Shown: positions 45,985 through 54,810 of the stretch, in pieces
Layout: each line of letters starts with the position of its first letter
How positions within the stretch are numbered: the stretch's first letter is position 1
Assembly: GCF_900114705.1 (NCBI RefSeq)
Contig: NZ_FOTW01000011.1
Coordinates: 62,001-126,000 of the forward strand
Source of the DNA: Rugamonas rubra
GTDB taxonomy: Bacteria > Pseudomonadota > Gammaproteobacteria > Burkholderiales > Burkholderiaceae_D
Length of the DNA: 64,000 bases
Direction: 5' to 3'
The notes under the pieces: model-generated
Database searches by the model: none
Seen by the model: only the letters and a program-made list of their open reading frames with translations
Told to the model about the DNA's origin: nothing
Made by a program: the position numbers and the translations under genes

Positions 45985-47370
45985 ATGAACGCCCCCTCAG
46001 ATCCACAAGTAGATTCACTCCGCATTCCGCCGCATTCCATCGAAGCAGAACAGTCCGTCATCGGCGGCCTGCTGCGCGACAATGCGGCGTTCGACCGCAT
46101 CGCCGACTTCATGCATGCGGAGGACTTCTACCGCTACGACCACCGCATCATCTTCGAGCAGGTCGTCAAGCTGATCAACGCCTCCAAGCCGGCCGACGTG
46201 ATCACCGTGTTCGAGGCGCTCACCTCGCTGGGCAAGGCGGACGACATCGGCGGTTTGGCGTACTTGAACGCGATGGCGCAAAACACGCCATCGGCGGCCA
46301 ACATCCGCCGCTACGCCGAGATCGTCCGTGATCGTGGTATTTTACGCAAGCTTATCACGGTCGCCGACGAGATCTCCGGCCAGGCCTTCAGCCCGCAGGG
46401 CAAGGAGGTCAAGCAGATGCTCGACGAGGCCGAGTCGAAGATCTTCGCCATCGCCGAGCAGGGCGCCCGCGGCGCCCAGGGCTGGGTCGCCGTGCAGCCG
46501 CTGCTGACCCAGGTGGTCGAGCGCATCGACGAGCTCTACAGCCGCGAGAACCAGAGCGAGATCACCGGCGTGCCGACCGGCTTCATCGACCTCGACCGCA
46601 TGACCTCGGGCCTGCAGGCGGGCGACCTGGTGATCGTCGCCGGCCGCCCCTCGATGGGCAAGACGGCGTTCTCGGTCAACATCGGCGAGAACGTGGCGAT
46701 CGAGGCCGGCCTGCCGGTGGCGATCTTCTCGATGGAGATGGGCGGCGCCCAGCTGGCCATGCGTATGCTCGGTTCGGTCGGCCAGCTCGACCAGCACCGC
46801 CTGCGCACCGGCCGCCTCAACGACGAGGACTGGCCGCGCCTGACCCACGCCATCCAGAAGATGAACGACGCCCAGTTGTTCATCGACGAGACGCCGGCGC
46901 TGAACCCGATCGAGCTGCGCGCCCGCGCGCGGCGCCTGTCGCGCCAGTGCGGCAAGCTCGGCCTGATCATCGTCGACTACCTGCAACTGATGACCGGCAG
47001 CCAGCCCGGCGACAACCGGGCCTCGGAGATCTCCGAGATCTCGCGTAGCCTGAAGGGTCTGGCGAAGGAGTTGCAGTGTCCGGTCATCGCCCTGTCGCAG
47101 CTGAACCGCTCGCTGGAGCAACGCCCCAACAAGCGGCCGGTGATGTCCGACTTGCGCGAATCGGGTGCTATCGAGCAGGATGCCGACGTCATCATCTTCC
47201 TCTACCGCGACGAGGTCTACAACCCCGACTCGCCCGACAAGGGCACCGCCGAGATCATCATCGGCAAACAGCGTAACGGCCCGATCGGCGCCGTGCGACT
47301 GACCTGGGTAGGCCAATACACCAAGTTTGGCAACTACGCCGGCAATCTGGCGCTCTACCAAGGCGACTAA
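45985..47370 (+). CDS. dnaB: Replicative DNA helicase
   Basis: A 461-residue RecA-fold hexameric helicase: N-terminal DnaB domain (PPHSIEAEQSVIGGLLRDNA), Walker A VAGRPSMGKTAFSVNIGENV, Walker B IIVDYLQLMTG, and the arginine-finger segment SDLRESGAIEQDADVIIFLY. Length is normal and no intein is present. It stands apart from the rplI operon by a terminator and its own -10. Confidence 0.97.
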   Translation: MNAPSDPQVDSLRIPPHSIEAEQSVIGGLLRDNAAFDRIADFMHAEDFYRYDHRIIFEQVVKLINASKPADVITVFEALTSLGKADDIGGLAYLNAMAQNTPSAANIRRYAEIVRDRGILRKLITVADEISGQAFSPQGKEVKQMLDEAESKIFAIAEQGARGAQGWVAVQPLLTQVVERIDELYSRENQSEITGVPTGFIDLDRMTSGLQAGDLVIVAGRPSMGKTAFSVNIGENVAIEAGLPVAIFSMEMGGAQLAMRMLGSVGQLDQHRLRTGRLNDEDWPRLTHAIQKMNDAQLFIDETPALNPIELRARARRLSRQCGKLGLIIVDYLQLMTGSQPGDNRASEISEISRSLKGLAKELQCPVIALSQLNRSLEQRPNKRPVMSDLRESGAIEQDADVIIFLYRDEVYNPDSPDKGTAEIIIGKQRNGPIGAVRLTWVGQYTKFGNYAGNLALYQGD

Positions 47371-47440
47371 TCCTCTTTGCGCCGTCCGGACCACCGGGCG
47401 GCCATCAGCAGTAACCACGAATCAATGAACGGAGAATGAC

Positions 47441-48067
47441 ATGTTTGGACGCTTGATGCCCACCGAGGGCAAATTTTTTGACTTGTTTAACCAGCACGCC
47501 GACCTGTGCGTCAAGGGCGCGAAAGAGATGCTGGCCCTGATGACCAACTTCGACGATCTGGAAAACCGCGTGCACGCGATCGAAAGCATCGAGAAACAAG
47601 CCGACAAGATCACCTACGCCACGGTCGACATGTTGCACAAGACCTTCATCACGCCGATCGACCGCGACGACATCCACAAGCTGATCACCCGCATGGACGA
47701 CATCCTCGACCTGATGGAAGACGCCGGCCAGACCGTCTCGCTGTACGACCTGCACTCGGTGACGCCGGAGGCCAAGCGCCTGGCCGAGCTGGTGCTGGCC
47801 TGTACCGAGAAGGTGCGCGACGCCGTCGCCCTGCTGCACAACATGGACAACTCGCGCCAAATCGTCGCCATCTGCGAAGAGATCGACCGCCTCGAGTCGG
47901 ACGCCGACCACGTCATGCGCGCCGCCATGTCCAAGCTGTTCCGCGACGAACCGGACGTGCGCAACCTGATCAAGATGAAGGCGATCTACGAGATTCTGGA
48001 AACGGTCACCGACCGCTGCGAGGATGTGGCCAACATCATCGAAGGCATCATCGTCGAGAACGCGTAA
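47441..48067 (+). CDS. DUF47/PhoU-like phosphate transport accessory protein
   Basis: A 208-residue all-helical protein of the DUF47 (Pit accessory) family: GRLMPTEGKFFDLFNQHADL, a D-x-E metal-binding pattern in IESIEKQADKITYATVDMLH, RDDIHKLITRMDDILDLMED, and a C-terminal repeat with IVAICEEIDRLESDADHVMR. It lies 40 bp upstream of the PiT transporter and is thought to modulate its activity as PhoU does for Pst. Confidence 0.93.
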   Translation: MFGRLMPTEGKFFDLFNQHADLCVKGAKEMLALMTNFDDLENRVHAIESIEKQADKITYATVDMLHKTFITPIDRDDIHKLITRMDDILDLMEDAGQTVSLYDLHSVTPEAKRLAELVLACTEKVRDAVALLHNMDNSRQIVAICEEIDRLESDADHVMRAAMSKLFRDEPDVRNLIKMKAIYEILETVTDRCEDVANIIEGIIVENA

Positions 48068-48107
48068 GCGCCGGCCCCCGAATCTGTCCAAGCGAAAAGA
48101 ATAATCC

Positions 48108-49118
48108 ATGCACACCCTCACAATCAGCATCTACGTCCTCGGCCTGTTGATCGCCCTGGCGCTGGTGTTTGACTTCATGAACGGCTTCCACGACGCCGCC
48201 AACGCGATCGCCACGGTGGTCTCGACCGGCGTGCTCAAGCCGCAGGCCGCCGTCGCCATGGCCGCCGTCTTCAACTTCATCGCCATCTTCGTGGTCGGCC
48301 TGGGCGTCGCCGCCACGGTCGGCAAGGGCACCATCGCCCCCGGCGTGGTCGACCAGTACGTCATCTTTGGTGCCCTGGTCGGCGCCATCGTCTGGAACCT
48401 GTTCACCTGGTACTACGGCATCCCCTCGTCGTCCTCGCACGCGCTGATCGGCGGCCTGGTCGGCGCCGCCGTCGCCAAGTCCGGCACCGGCGCGCTGGCC
48501 GGCGGCGGCCTGCTCAAGACGGTCGAATGGATCGTGTTGTCGCCGCTGCTCGGCTTCATCTTCGGCTCGATCATCATGCTGATCGTCTCGTGGATCTTCG
48601 TGCGCTCGACGCCGCGGCGGGTCGACAAGTGGTTCCGCCGCCTGCAACTGGTGTCGGCCGCCAGCTACAGCCTGGGCCACGGCGGCAACGACGCGCAAAA
48701 GACCATCGGCATCATCTGGATGCTGCTGATCGCCGCCGGCCACAGCTCGGTGGCCGACAAGTCGCCGCCGTTGTGGGTGATCATCTCCTGCTACGCGGCG
48801 ATCAGCTTCGGCACGCTGTTCGGCGGCTGGCGCATCGTCAAGACCATGGGCCAGAAGATCACCAAGCTCAAACCGGTGGGCGGCTTCTGCGCCGAGACCG
48901 GCGGCGCGCTGACCCTGTTGATGGCCAGCTTCTTCGGCGTGCCGGTGTCGACCACCCACACCATCACCGGCGCCATCGTCGGCGTCGGCTCGGCGCAGAA
49001 GATGTCGGCGGTGCGCTGGGGCGTGGCGGGCAACATCGTCTGGGCCTGGGTGTTCACGATTCCGGCCTCGGCCTTCGTCGCCGCCATCGCCTGGTGGGTC
49101 GGCCACCACATCATGTAA
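48108..49118 (+). CDS. pit: Low-affinity inorganic phosphate transporter (PiT family)
   Basis: A 336-residue membrane protein with about ten helices and the two PiT signature repeats: DFMNGFHDAANAIATVVSTG near the N-terminus and GGNDAQKTIGIIWMLL in the second half, plus WYYGIPSSSSHALIGGLVGA and GVPVSTTHTITGAIVGVGSA. It moves metal-phosphate with protons. Co-transcribed with the DUF47 gene; a terminator follows. Confidence 0.95.
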   Translation: MHTLTISIYVLGLLIALALVFDFMNGFHDAANAIATVVSTGVLKPQAAVAMAAVFNFIAIFVVGLGVAATVGKGTIAPGVVDQYVIFGALVGAIVWNLFTWYYGIPSSSSHALIGGLVGAAVAKSGTGALAGGGLLKTVEWIVLSPLLGFIFGSIIMLIVSWIFVRSTPRRVDKWFRRLQLVSAASYSLGHGGNDAQKTIGIIWMLLIAAGHSSVADKSPPLWVIISCYAAISFGTLFGGWRIVKTMGQKITKLKPVGGFCAETGGALTLLMASFFGVPVSTTHTITGAIVGVGSAQKMSAVRWGVAGNIVWAWVFTIPASAFVAAIAWWVGHHIM

Positions 49119-49148
49119 TTGTTTGTCCATCCGCCGCTGGCGGACGTG

Positions 49149-49178
49149 AAAAAAGGGAGCCGTTCGGCTCCCTTTTTT
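49149..49178. terminator. Bidirectional intrinsic terminator after pit
   Basis: Stem GGGAGCCG/CGGCTCCC (49155-49162 with 49165-49172) flanked by six A and six T, between convergent pit and ycaO. Confidence 0.92.
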
Positions 49179-49209
49179 ACTGCGCGCCCATGTGCCGGCG
49201 GCGGCATTG

Positions 49210-49235
49210 AGGGTCAGACCCTAGGGTCTGACCCT
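49210..49235. repeat. Perfect 26-bp palindrome, REP-like (copy 2)
   Basis: Identical over all 26 bases to 27256-27281, with unrelated flanks. It lies between the pit terminator and the ycaO stop. Confidence 0.9.
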
Positions 49236-49263
49236 GATTCCGTGCCGGTGGCTCGGCGCTGAA

Positions 49264-50997
49264 CTACGCCGCGTCGGCGGCGAACAGCTTGTCGTAGGCG
49301 GCCAGCAGGGTCTGGTGCATGGCGCTGCCCTCGAAGTCCGGGCCCAGGGTGTCGAGGCCGAAGAAGCGCTCGCTGCCGTCGAGCAGGGCCTCGGCCAGCT
49401 GCAGCGTTTCGGCGCCGAACAGCAGGGCCAGCGAGCGGGTGTAGTTCTCCGACTCGTCGTCCTCGTCGAGCTTGACGATGGCCTCGACGCAGCGGTACAC
49501 CAGGCGGCGCGCCGGCGCCAGGTCCTTGAAGTGGTGGATCCAGTCGCAACCCTCGAGGATCGCCTCCTGGTCGCCCACCACCAGGGCCAGCAGGGTTTTC
49601 AGCTCGCCGATGCGCAGCTGCTTCCACGGCGTGCCCAGCGGGATGGCCAGGCCGAGGATCTCCCACAGCGGGCGCTCGTCGTTCAGGTTCGAGGTCTGCA
49701 GGTCGGCCAGCAGGCTGGTGCATTCCTGCACGCTCAGATCGTGCAGGCGCACCAGCAGCGGACGCAGCTCGTTGCCGATGCTGTTGTTCTCCCACTCCAG
49801 GTCCTCGACCGGGTAGATCTCCGAGAAGCCCGGCACCAGGATGCGGCAGCTGTAGGCGCCCTGTTCGCTGAAGTCGGCCACGTAGATGTCCTTGCCCTCG
49901 GCGTGGACGGCGTCGACCAGCCACTGGTAGTCCTCGTCGGTGGTGCTGCTGAAGTTCCAGTCGCAGAAGGGGAAGTCCGGCGTGTCGCTCATGAAGTTCC
50001 AGCTGATCACGCCGCTCGAGTCGACGAAGTGGATCTCCAGGTTGGCCACGGCGTTGATCTCGCTCATGTCGAAGCCCGGCTCGGGGAAGCCCTCGAGCGA
50101 GTCGAGGGCGCGGCCCTGCAGCAGCTCGGTCATGGCGCGTTCCAGCGCGATCTCGAAGCGCGGGTGCGCGCCGTAGCTGGAGAACACGCCCTGGTCCTTG
50201 GGATGGACCAGGGTGACGTTCATCACCGGGTACTTGCCGCCCAGCGAGGCGTCCTTGACCAGGATGCCGAAGCCGGCCTTGCGCAGGCCGGCGATGCCGG
50301 CGGCGATGTTGGGGTAGCGGGCGACGACGTCGTCCGGCACCTCGGGCAGGCACAGGCCCTCGGCGATGATGCGGTACTTGATGGCGCGCTCGAAGATCTC
50401 CGACAGCGCCTGGCTGCGCGCCTCCTTGACGGTGTTGCCGGCGGCCATGCCGTTGCTGACGTACAGGTTGCCGATGATGTTGACCGGGATGTAGGCGGTG
50501 CTGTCGTCGCGCAGGCGCTTGTACGGCAGGGCGCAGATGCCGCGCTCGACGTTGCCCGAGTTCAGGTCGACCAGCACGCTGCCGTCGATCTCGCCGTCCG
50601 GGTTGTAGAAGGCGTGCAGCTCGGCGTTGAGCATCTCGGCCGGCCATTCGCCGTCGGCGCCGGGCTGGAACCATTTCTCCTGCGGATAGTGGACGAAGGG
50701 ACGGGCGGCGCGGGTCGCGCCGAGGTTGAAGTGGGTCCAGAAGTAGTGCGTGCCGAGGCGCTCGAAGAACTCGCCGTAGGCGCTGGCGCGGGCGGCCAGC
50801 TCGGTGGCGCCCTTGCCGTTGGAGAACAGCATCGGACACTCGCTGTCCTTCATGTGGGTCGACCAGATGCCGTCGACCTCGTGCAGCAGCGACGACTCGT
50901 TGAGCTTGAAGCCGCGCTTGGCCAGCTTGGCCTGCATGGTGGCGATGGTCGTTTCGAGGGCGGCATCTTTGCCGGGGATAAAGGTTTCAGTAGTCAT
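49264..50997 (-). CDS. ycaO: YcaO cyclodehydratase, ribosomal S12 methylthiotransferase accessory
   Basis: A 577-residue YcaO protein of the E. coli YcaO type rather than a peptide-natural-product cyclodehydratase: it opens TTETFIPGKDAALETTIATM and has SNGKGATELAARASAYGEFF, ERLGTHYFW, PVNIIGNLYVSNGMAAGNTV, EARSQALSEIFERAIKYRII and the C-terminal TPR-like region. The ATP-binding Glu-rich motifs are intact. In E. coli it helps RimO modify S12, though its own chemistry is unclear. No rimO or precursor-peptide gene is adjacent. ATG at 50997 is chosen over a TTG one codon earlier. Confidence 0.93.
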   Translation of the reverse strand: MTTETFIPGKDAALETTIATMQAKLAKRGFKLNESSLLHEVDGIWSTHMKDSECPMLFSNGKGATELAARASAYGEFFERLGTHYFWTHFNLGATRAARPFVHYPQEKWFQPGADGEWPAEMLNAELHAFYNPDGEIDGSVLVDLNSGNVERGICALPYKRLRDDSTAYIPVNIIGNLYVSNGMAAGNTVKEARSQALSEIFERAIKYRIIAEGLCLPEVPDDVVARYPNIAAGIAGLRKAGFGILVKDASLGGKYPVMNVTLVHPKDQGVFSSYGAHPRFEIALERAMTELLQGRALDSLEGFPEPGFDMSEINAVANLEIHFVDSSGVISWNFMSDTPDFPFCDWNFSSTTDEDYQWLVDAVHAEGKDIYVADFSEQGAYSCRILVPGFSEIYPVEDLEWENNSIGNELRPLLVRLHDLSVQECTSLLADLQTSNLNDERPLWEILGLAIPLGTPWKQLRIGELKTLLALVVGDQEAILEGCDWIHHFKDLAPARRLVYRCVEAIVKLDEDDESENYTRSLALLFGAETLQLAEALLDGSERFFGLDTLGPDFEGSAMHQTLLAAYDKLFAADAA

Positions 50998-51351
50998 CAA
51001 GACGTCTCGTAAAGAAGGGACGGGCGGGCGCGAACGGGGCGCCCGGCGATAGGGTGGAACAGTGACGCCGGTGGCGCGCGTCGGGCATGGCGGAGGCTAG
51101 TTGCTGGCCCGGAACGGCGCGTGCCGCTGGGCAGGGTGGTCAATGCGGATGCGCGTGCTGCTCACCCGAAGCATACCATTGCCGGCGCTTGCGCGACAGC
51201 GGGCGCGGCGATTTGGCGGGGCGTGCGTCCAGGCCGTCGGCGCCGGCCCGACCTTGTCGCAAGGGCAATTCTGCGCTATGTTGGCGGCATGGAAAAGCTT
51301 GAGTACACAACTATTGTCGCGCAGGAAGACCCGGACACGGCGGACGCGTAA
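50998..51351. other. Intergenic region with possible truncated ORF
   Basis: About 350 bp. No full gene is supported. A short ORF at 51291-51350 (MEKLEYTTIVAQEDPDTADA) resembles the first strand of a HicB-like or similar small protein and ends just before the transposase-bounding repeat. It may be a gene truncated by insertion, or chance. Confidence 0.4.
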
Positions 51352-51381
51352 GGCGGGGTCAGTGCCGACATTCGGACACGA
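51352..51381 (+). repeat. Left 30-bp inverted repeat of the RAYT element
   Basis: Begins GGCGGGGTCAGTGCCGACAT and is the exact reverse complement of 52329-52358. Internal dyad GTGCCGA-CAT-TCGG-A-CAC with one bulged A gives the REP hairpin. Confidence 0.92.
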
Positions 51382-51383
51382 CC

Positions 51384-52244
51384 TCAACAATGGCGCTCGG
51401 ATGCCAGTAGCGCTTCGAATTTTTGTACGGCGCGGCCAACCGTCTTGTATGACACACCGAATTGTTCGCCGATCTGCCGCATGGTGAAGGCGGTCGAATA
51501 GTATGCCTGGGCCATCGCCTCGTCGCGACTGGCGTACTTCTTCTCGTACTCGCCCAGCGGCAAAGCGAGTGAACGTCTCTGCACTTTGGACACTGCGCGA
51601 ATGAGATCTGGCTGTGGCGGTTGGCGATGGTGCGCGATGAAGGCCTCGTCGCCCAAGAGTACTTGGTGAGAAGTCTTGTTCAGGGGATTGGATAGGCCGT
51701 GGCCCGCAACAACAAAATTCTCATAGGCCGACATGGCTTCCTGGCGGGACGCGCCGAATTGATTGAGTAGCCAGTCGGTGTTCAGCCAAGTGGGTGCGGC
51801 TGTGCGACCCATCGTGAAATGGTGGCTACTCCATGGCCAGTCGCCCAGTTTTTTCACCACGTTCGCCCTCAAAGGATTCAGCACGATATAGCGCGCCAGC
51901 TCCAATAGGTAGCTGTCCTTCTGAACGAGGATGGCTTTATAGCGCCCTTGGAAAAGATGGCCGACTACCCCATGACGTCGGTTGAAGTGCTGCGAATACA
52001 GGCCGTTCAATTGCCGCATTCCCTGTGATAGGTTTCCTTCCCTGGTTTCAAGCAACAGATGGTAGTGGTTGCCCATTTGGCAGTAGGCATGGACCACGAA
52101 GTTAAATCTTGCGGCGGTCAATCCCATTATTTCTAACCAGGCGTATCGGTCGCCGGTATCGCAATAGATGTCCTCGCTACGATCGCCCCGTGAGGTGACG
52201 TGGTATAGCGCGCCGGGAAATTCCAGTCTGAGAGGTCGGGTCAT
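51384..52244 (-). CDS. REP-associated tyrosine transposase (RAYT, Y1/HUH)
   Basis: A 286-residue single-strand transposase. N-terminal PLRLEFPGALYHVTSRGDRS is typical of the group. The HUH pair is His60-Tyr61-His62 (MGNHYHLLLET); the catalytic tyrosine is probably Tyr83 (LNGLYSQHFNRRHG), followed by VGHLFQGRYKAILVQKDSYL and LARYIVLNPLRANVV. A C-terminal HTH (TMRQIGEQFGVSYKTVGRAV) should recognise the repeats. All active-site residues are present, so the protein may be functional. The gene stops 3 bp from the left inverted repeat. Confidence 0.92.
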   Translation of the reverse strand: MTRPLRLEFPGALYHVTSRGDRSEDIYCDTGDRYAWLEIMGLTAARFNFVVHAYCQMGNHYHLLLETREGNLSQGMRQLNGLYSQHFNRRHGVVGHLFQGRYKAILVQKDSYLLELARYIVLNPLRANVVKKLGDWPWSSHHFTMGRTAAPTWLNTDWLLNQFGASRQEAMSAYENFVVAGHGLSNPLNKTSHQVLLGDEAFIAHHRQPPQPDLIRAVSKVQRRSLALPLGEYEKKYASRDEAMAQAYYSTAFTMRQIGEQFGVSYKTVGRAVQKFEALLASERHC

Positions 52245-52328
52245 TGTGTGAGCCTAACTGTAGGCCGAGCTGGCGGAGGTGATCCAGCTCAGGGAAATGG
52301 CAGTTTGGATTCTTAGCTACAGTCGAGC

Positions 52329-52358
52329 TCGTGTCCGAATGTCGGCACTGACCCCGCC
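52329..52358 (-). repeat. Right 30-bp inverted repeat of the RAYT element
   Basis: Exact reverse complement of 51352-51381; its core GTGTCCGAATGTCGGCACTG is in the same orientation as the tandem copies at 19-100. Confidence 0.92.
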
Positions 52359-52396
52359 GTTCTGAGGTCACAACTTGTGACCTCATTCCCGCTGGA

Positions 52397-54745
52397 CTAT
52401 TTGATGCACACCGCCCGCACCATCTTGATGTCGGTGATGCCCAGCAGCACCTTCTCGATGCCGTCCATCTTCAGCGTCAGCATGCCGTCCTCGAGCGCGG
52501 CGGCGAGCAGCTGGGCGACCCGGCTGTGCTCCTGCAGCAGGCGCTTGACCTTGTCCGTGCCGAGCATCAGCTCGTGCAGGCCGACGCGGCCCCGGTAGCC
52601 CTTGTTGCAGGCCGCGCAGCCGACGGCGCGGTACAGCGTGAAGCGGCCGTCGCGGTCGGCGTAGCGCTGGCGCCAGCCGGCCAGCACGGCGCCGCGCCCG
52701 GCCGCCGCGTCGGCCTGGAAGGCGGCGGTGTTGAGCAGCTCCTCGCAGTATTCGTCCAGCAGCAGCTCGAGCTCGGCGGCGTCCGGCTGGTAGGCCTGCT
52801 TGCAGTCGCCGCACAGGCGCTTGGCCAGCCGCTGCGCCAGGATGCCGAGCAGGGCGTCGGCGAAGTTGAACGGGTCCATGCCCATGTCGAGCAGGCGCAC
52901 GATGGACTCGGGCGCGCTGTTGGTGTGCAGGGTGGCGAACACCAGGTGGCCGGTCAGCGAGGCTTCGATGCCCATGCCGACGGTCTCCTTGTCGCGCATC
53001 TCGCCGACCATGATGATGTCCGGGTCGGCGCGCAGGAAGGCGCGCATGACGGTGGCGAAGTCCATCCCCGCCTTGCGGTTGACCTGCACCTGGCGCAGCC
53101 CCTTCTGGGTGATCTCGACCGGGTCCTCGGCGGTCCAGATCTTGGTCTCGGGCGTGTTCAGGTGGTGCAGCACCGAGTGCAGCGTGGTGGTCTTGCCCGA
53201 GCCGGTCGGGCCGCAGACGAAGAACAGGCCGTAGGGCTTCTCGATGGCGCCGCGCAGCCGCGCCAGGTTGAACGGCAGCACGCCGAGCTGCTCGAGCGGG
53301 ATCGGCTCGCCGGCCGCCAGGATGCGCATGACGATGTCCTCGACGCCGCCGGCCGAGGGGATGGTGGCGACGCGCAGCTCGATGTCGAGCGGGCCGTATT
53401 TCTTGAACTTGATCTTGCCGTCCTGCGGCTTGCGCCGCTCGGAGATGTCGAGGTCGCACATGATCTTGACGCGCGCCGCCAGCGCGCTGCGGTAGCTGGC
53501 CGGGATCTCGATGTAGGGCACCAGCGTGCCGTCCTTGCGGAAGCGGATGCCGGTCTTGCCCTTGCCCGGCAGCGGCTCGATGTGGATGTCGGAGACGCCC
53601 TGGCGGTAGGCGTCGACGATGATCTTGTTGAGCAGCTTGACCAGCTCGTTCTCGACCGCCTCGGACACCTCGCCGCCGCCGCCGTCCTCCTCGTCGTCGC
53701 CGTCCATGCCCGACAGCAGGTCGCCGACGCTGCCCGAGTCGGCGGCGGCGCCGTAGAACAGCTCGACCATCTGGCCGAACTCGCGGCCGCTGGTGACGCG
53801 GTAGTGCTCCTTGGCCTTGGGGAAGATCTGCTTGACGATGTGGGCCTGCGCCACCCGCTCCGGGTCGAGCGCCACCACCAGCAGGCCGTCCTTGCCGTCC
53901 TCCAGCGGCAGCCAGCCGTTCTCCTCGATGTACTGGCGCTTCAGGTGGCGCAGCAGCTCGACCGGCTTGAGCCGCTCGGCCCGGTGCGGCTCGTAGGGCA
54001 CGCCGTAGAAGCCGGCCAGCGCGCGGCCCAGCGCGGCCGGCTTGAGCTGGAACTGCTCGACCAGCACTTCTTCGATGTCGCGCCCCTGCTGGCGCGCCGT
54101 GCGGGTGGCCTGCTCCAGCTCGGCGGCCGACAGCAGCGCCTCGGCGACCAGCCCGTCGTACTTGCCGCGCACCAGCTGCGGCGGCCCGAGGCGCTGGCTG
54201 AGGGCCACCGACAGCGTGTCGCACAACTGCTCGACGCCGTCGACGGCGATGGCGGGGAAGGGGCCGCCGCCCCGGTGGTTGATGAACTGCACCACGCCGA
54301 GCAGCTCGTGCGACTGCACCGCCAGCAGCGGCGCCACCAGCATCTGCCGGGTGCGGTAGCCGGTGCGCTGGTCGACGCCGCGCTGGAAGCGCAGCTCGGT
54401 CGAGTGGCGGCGCAGCTCGGCCTCGTCGTAGACGTCGGCCAGGTTGACGGTGCGCAGCGTCTGGGCGACGTAGCCGGCGATGCTGTGCGGACCGATCGGC
54501 AGCTTCAGGTCGCGGAAGGTGGTCAGCCCGGTCTTCACCTTGGAGACGATATGCTCGCCGTCGATGGCGTACAGGGTGAAGCGCTCGCAGTTGAACAGGT
54601 CGCAGAACTCCATGCCCAGGTCGAGCATGATCTCGTCGAGCTGCCGGGTGGCGTGGATCTTGGTGCTCACCGCCTGCAGCTTTTGGAGGAAGGCCAGGCG
54701 CAGGTCGAGCTCGCTGGGCGGGACGCGGTTGGCGGTGTCGTTCAT
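52397..54745 (-). CDS. GAF-domain GspE/PilB-type secretion ATPase
   Basis: A 782-residue fusion. GAF domain about 20-185 (QLDEIMLDLGMEFCDLFNCE, LLGVVQFINHRGG); GspE N-terminal domain about 205-345 (LLSAAELEQATRTARQQGRD); GspE ATPase from about 385: SDIHIEPLPGKG, Walker A GPTGSGKTTT (Lys518), Asp box, Walker B DPDIIMVGEMRD, His box LTGHLVFATLHTNSAP, and a four-Cys zinc site (LCGDCKQAY, CAACNKGYRG). The start at 54745 has AAGGAG. No other type II secretion or pilus gene is near. The GAF domain suggests that a small ligand such as a cyclic nucleotide controls the motor. Confidence 0.9.
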   Translation of the reverse strand: MNDTANRVPPSELDLRLAFLQKLQAVSTKIHATRQLDEIMLDLGMEFCDLFNCERFTLYAIDGEHIVSKVKTGLTTFRDLKLPIGPHSIAGYVAQTLRTVNLADVYDEAELRRHSTELRFQRGVDQRTGYRTRQMLVAPLLAVQSHELLGVVQFINHRGGGPFPAIAVDGVEQLCDTLSVALSQRLGPPQLVRGKYDGLVAEALLSAAELEQATRTARQQGRDIEEVLVEQFQLKPAALGRALAGFYGVPYEPHRAERLKPVELLRHLKRQYIEENGWLPLEDGKDGLLVVALDPERVAQAHIVKQIFPKAKEHYRVTSGREFGQMVELFYGAAADSGSVGDLLSGMDGDDEEDGGGGEVSEAVENELVKLLNKIIVDAYRQGVSDIHIEPLPGKGKTGIRFRKDGTLVPYIEIPASYRSALAARVKIMCDLDISERRKPQDGKIKFKKYGPLDIELRVATIPSAGGVEDIVMRILAAGEPIPLEQLGVLPFNLARLRGAIEKPYGLFFVCGPTGSGKTTTLHSVLHHLNTPETKIWTAEDPVEITQKGLRQVQVNRKAGMDFATVMRAFLRADPDIIMVGEMRDKETVGMGIEASLTGHLVFATLHTNSAPESIVRLLDMGMDPFNFADALLGILAQRLAKRLCGDCKQAYQPDAAELELLLDEYCEELLNTAAFQADAAAGRGAVLAGWRQRYADRDGRFTLYRAVGCAACNKGYRGRVGLHELMLGTDKVKRLLQEHSRVAQLLAAALEDGMLTLKMDGIEKVLLGITDIKMVRAVCIK

Positions 54746-54810
54746 GCTGGCACTCCTTGGCAGGGAAGGCGCGACAAGATGCGGAAAAGGCCCGACCGGC
54801 GGCCCGGATT

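Larger units (their letters stand above)
51352..52358 (-). mobile_element. RAYT transposase unit bounded by inverted REP repeats
   Basis: A 1,007-bp unit: perfect 30-bp inverted repeats enclosing a single Y1 (HUH) transposase gene. Such REP-associated transposases are usually domesticated and disperse REP sequences. Further copies of the bounding sequence occur in tandem at 19-100. Confidence 0.85.

Noticed and set aside
49264-50997. RiPP biosynthesis cluster based on ycaO
   Set aside because: The protein matches the E. coli YcaO type; no precursor peptide, partner cyclodehydratase or transporter is adjacent.
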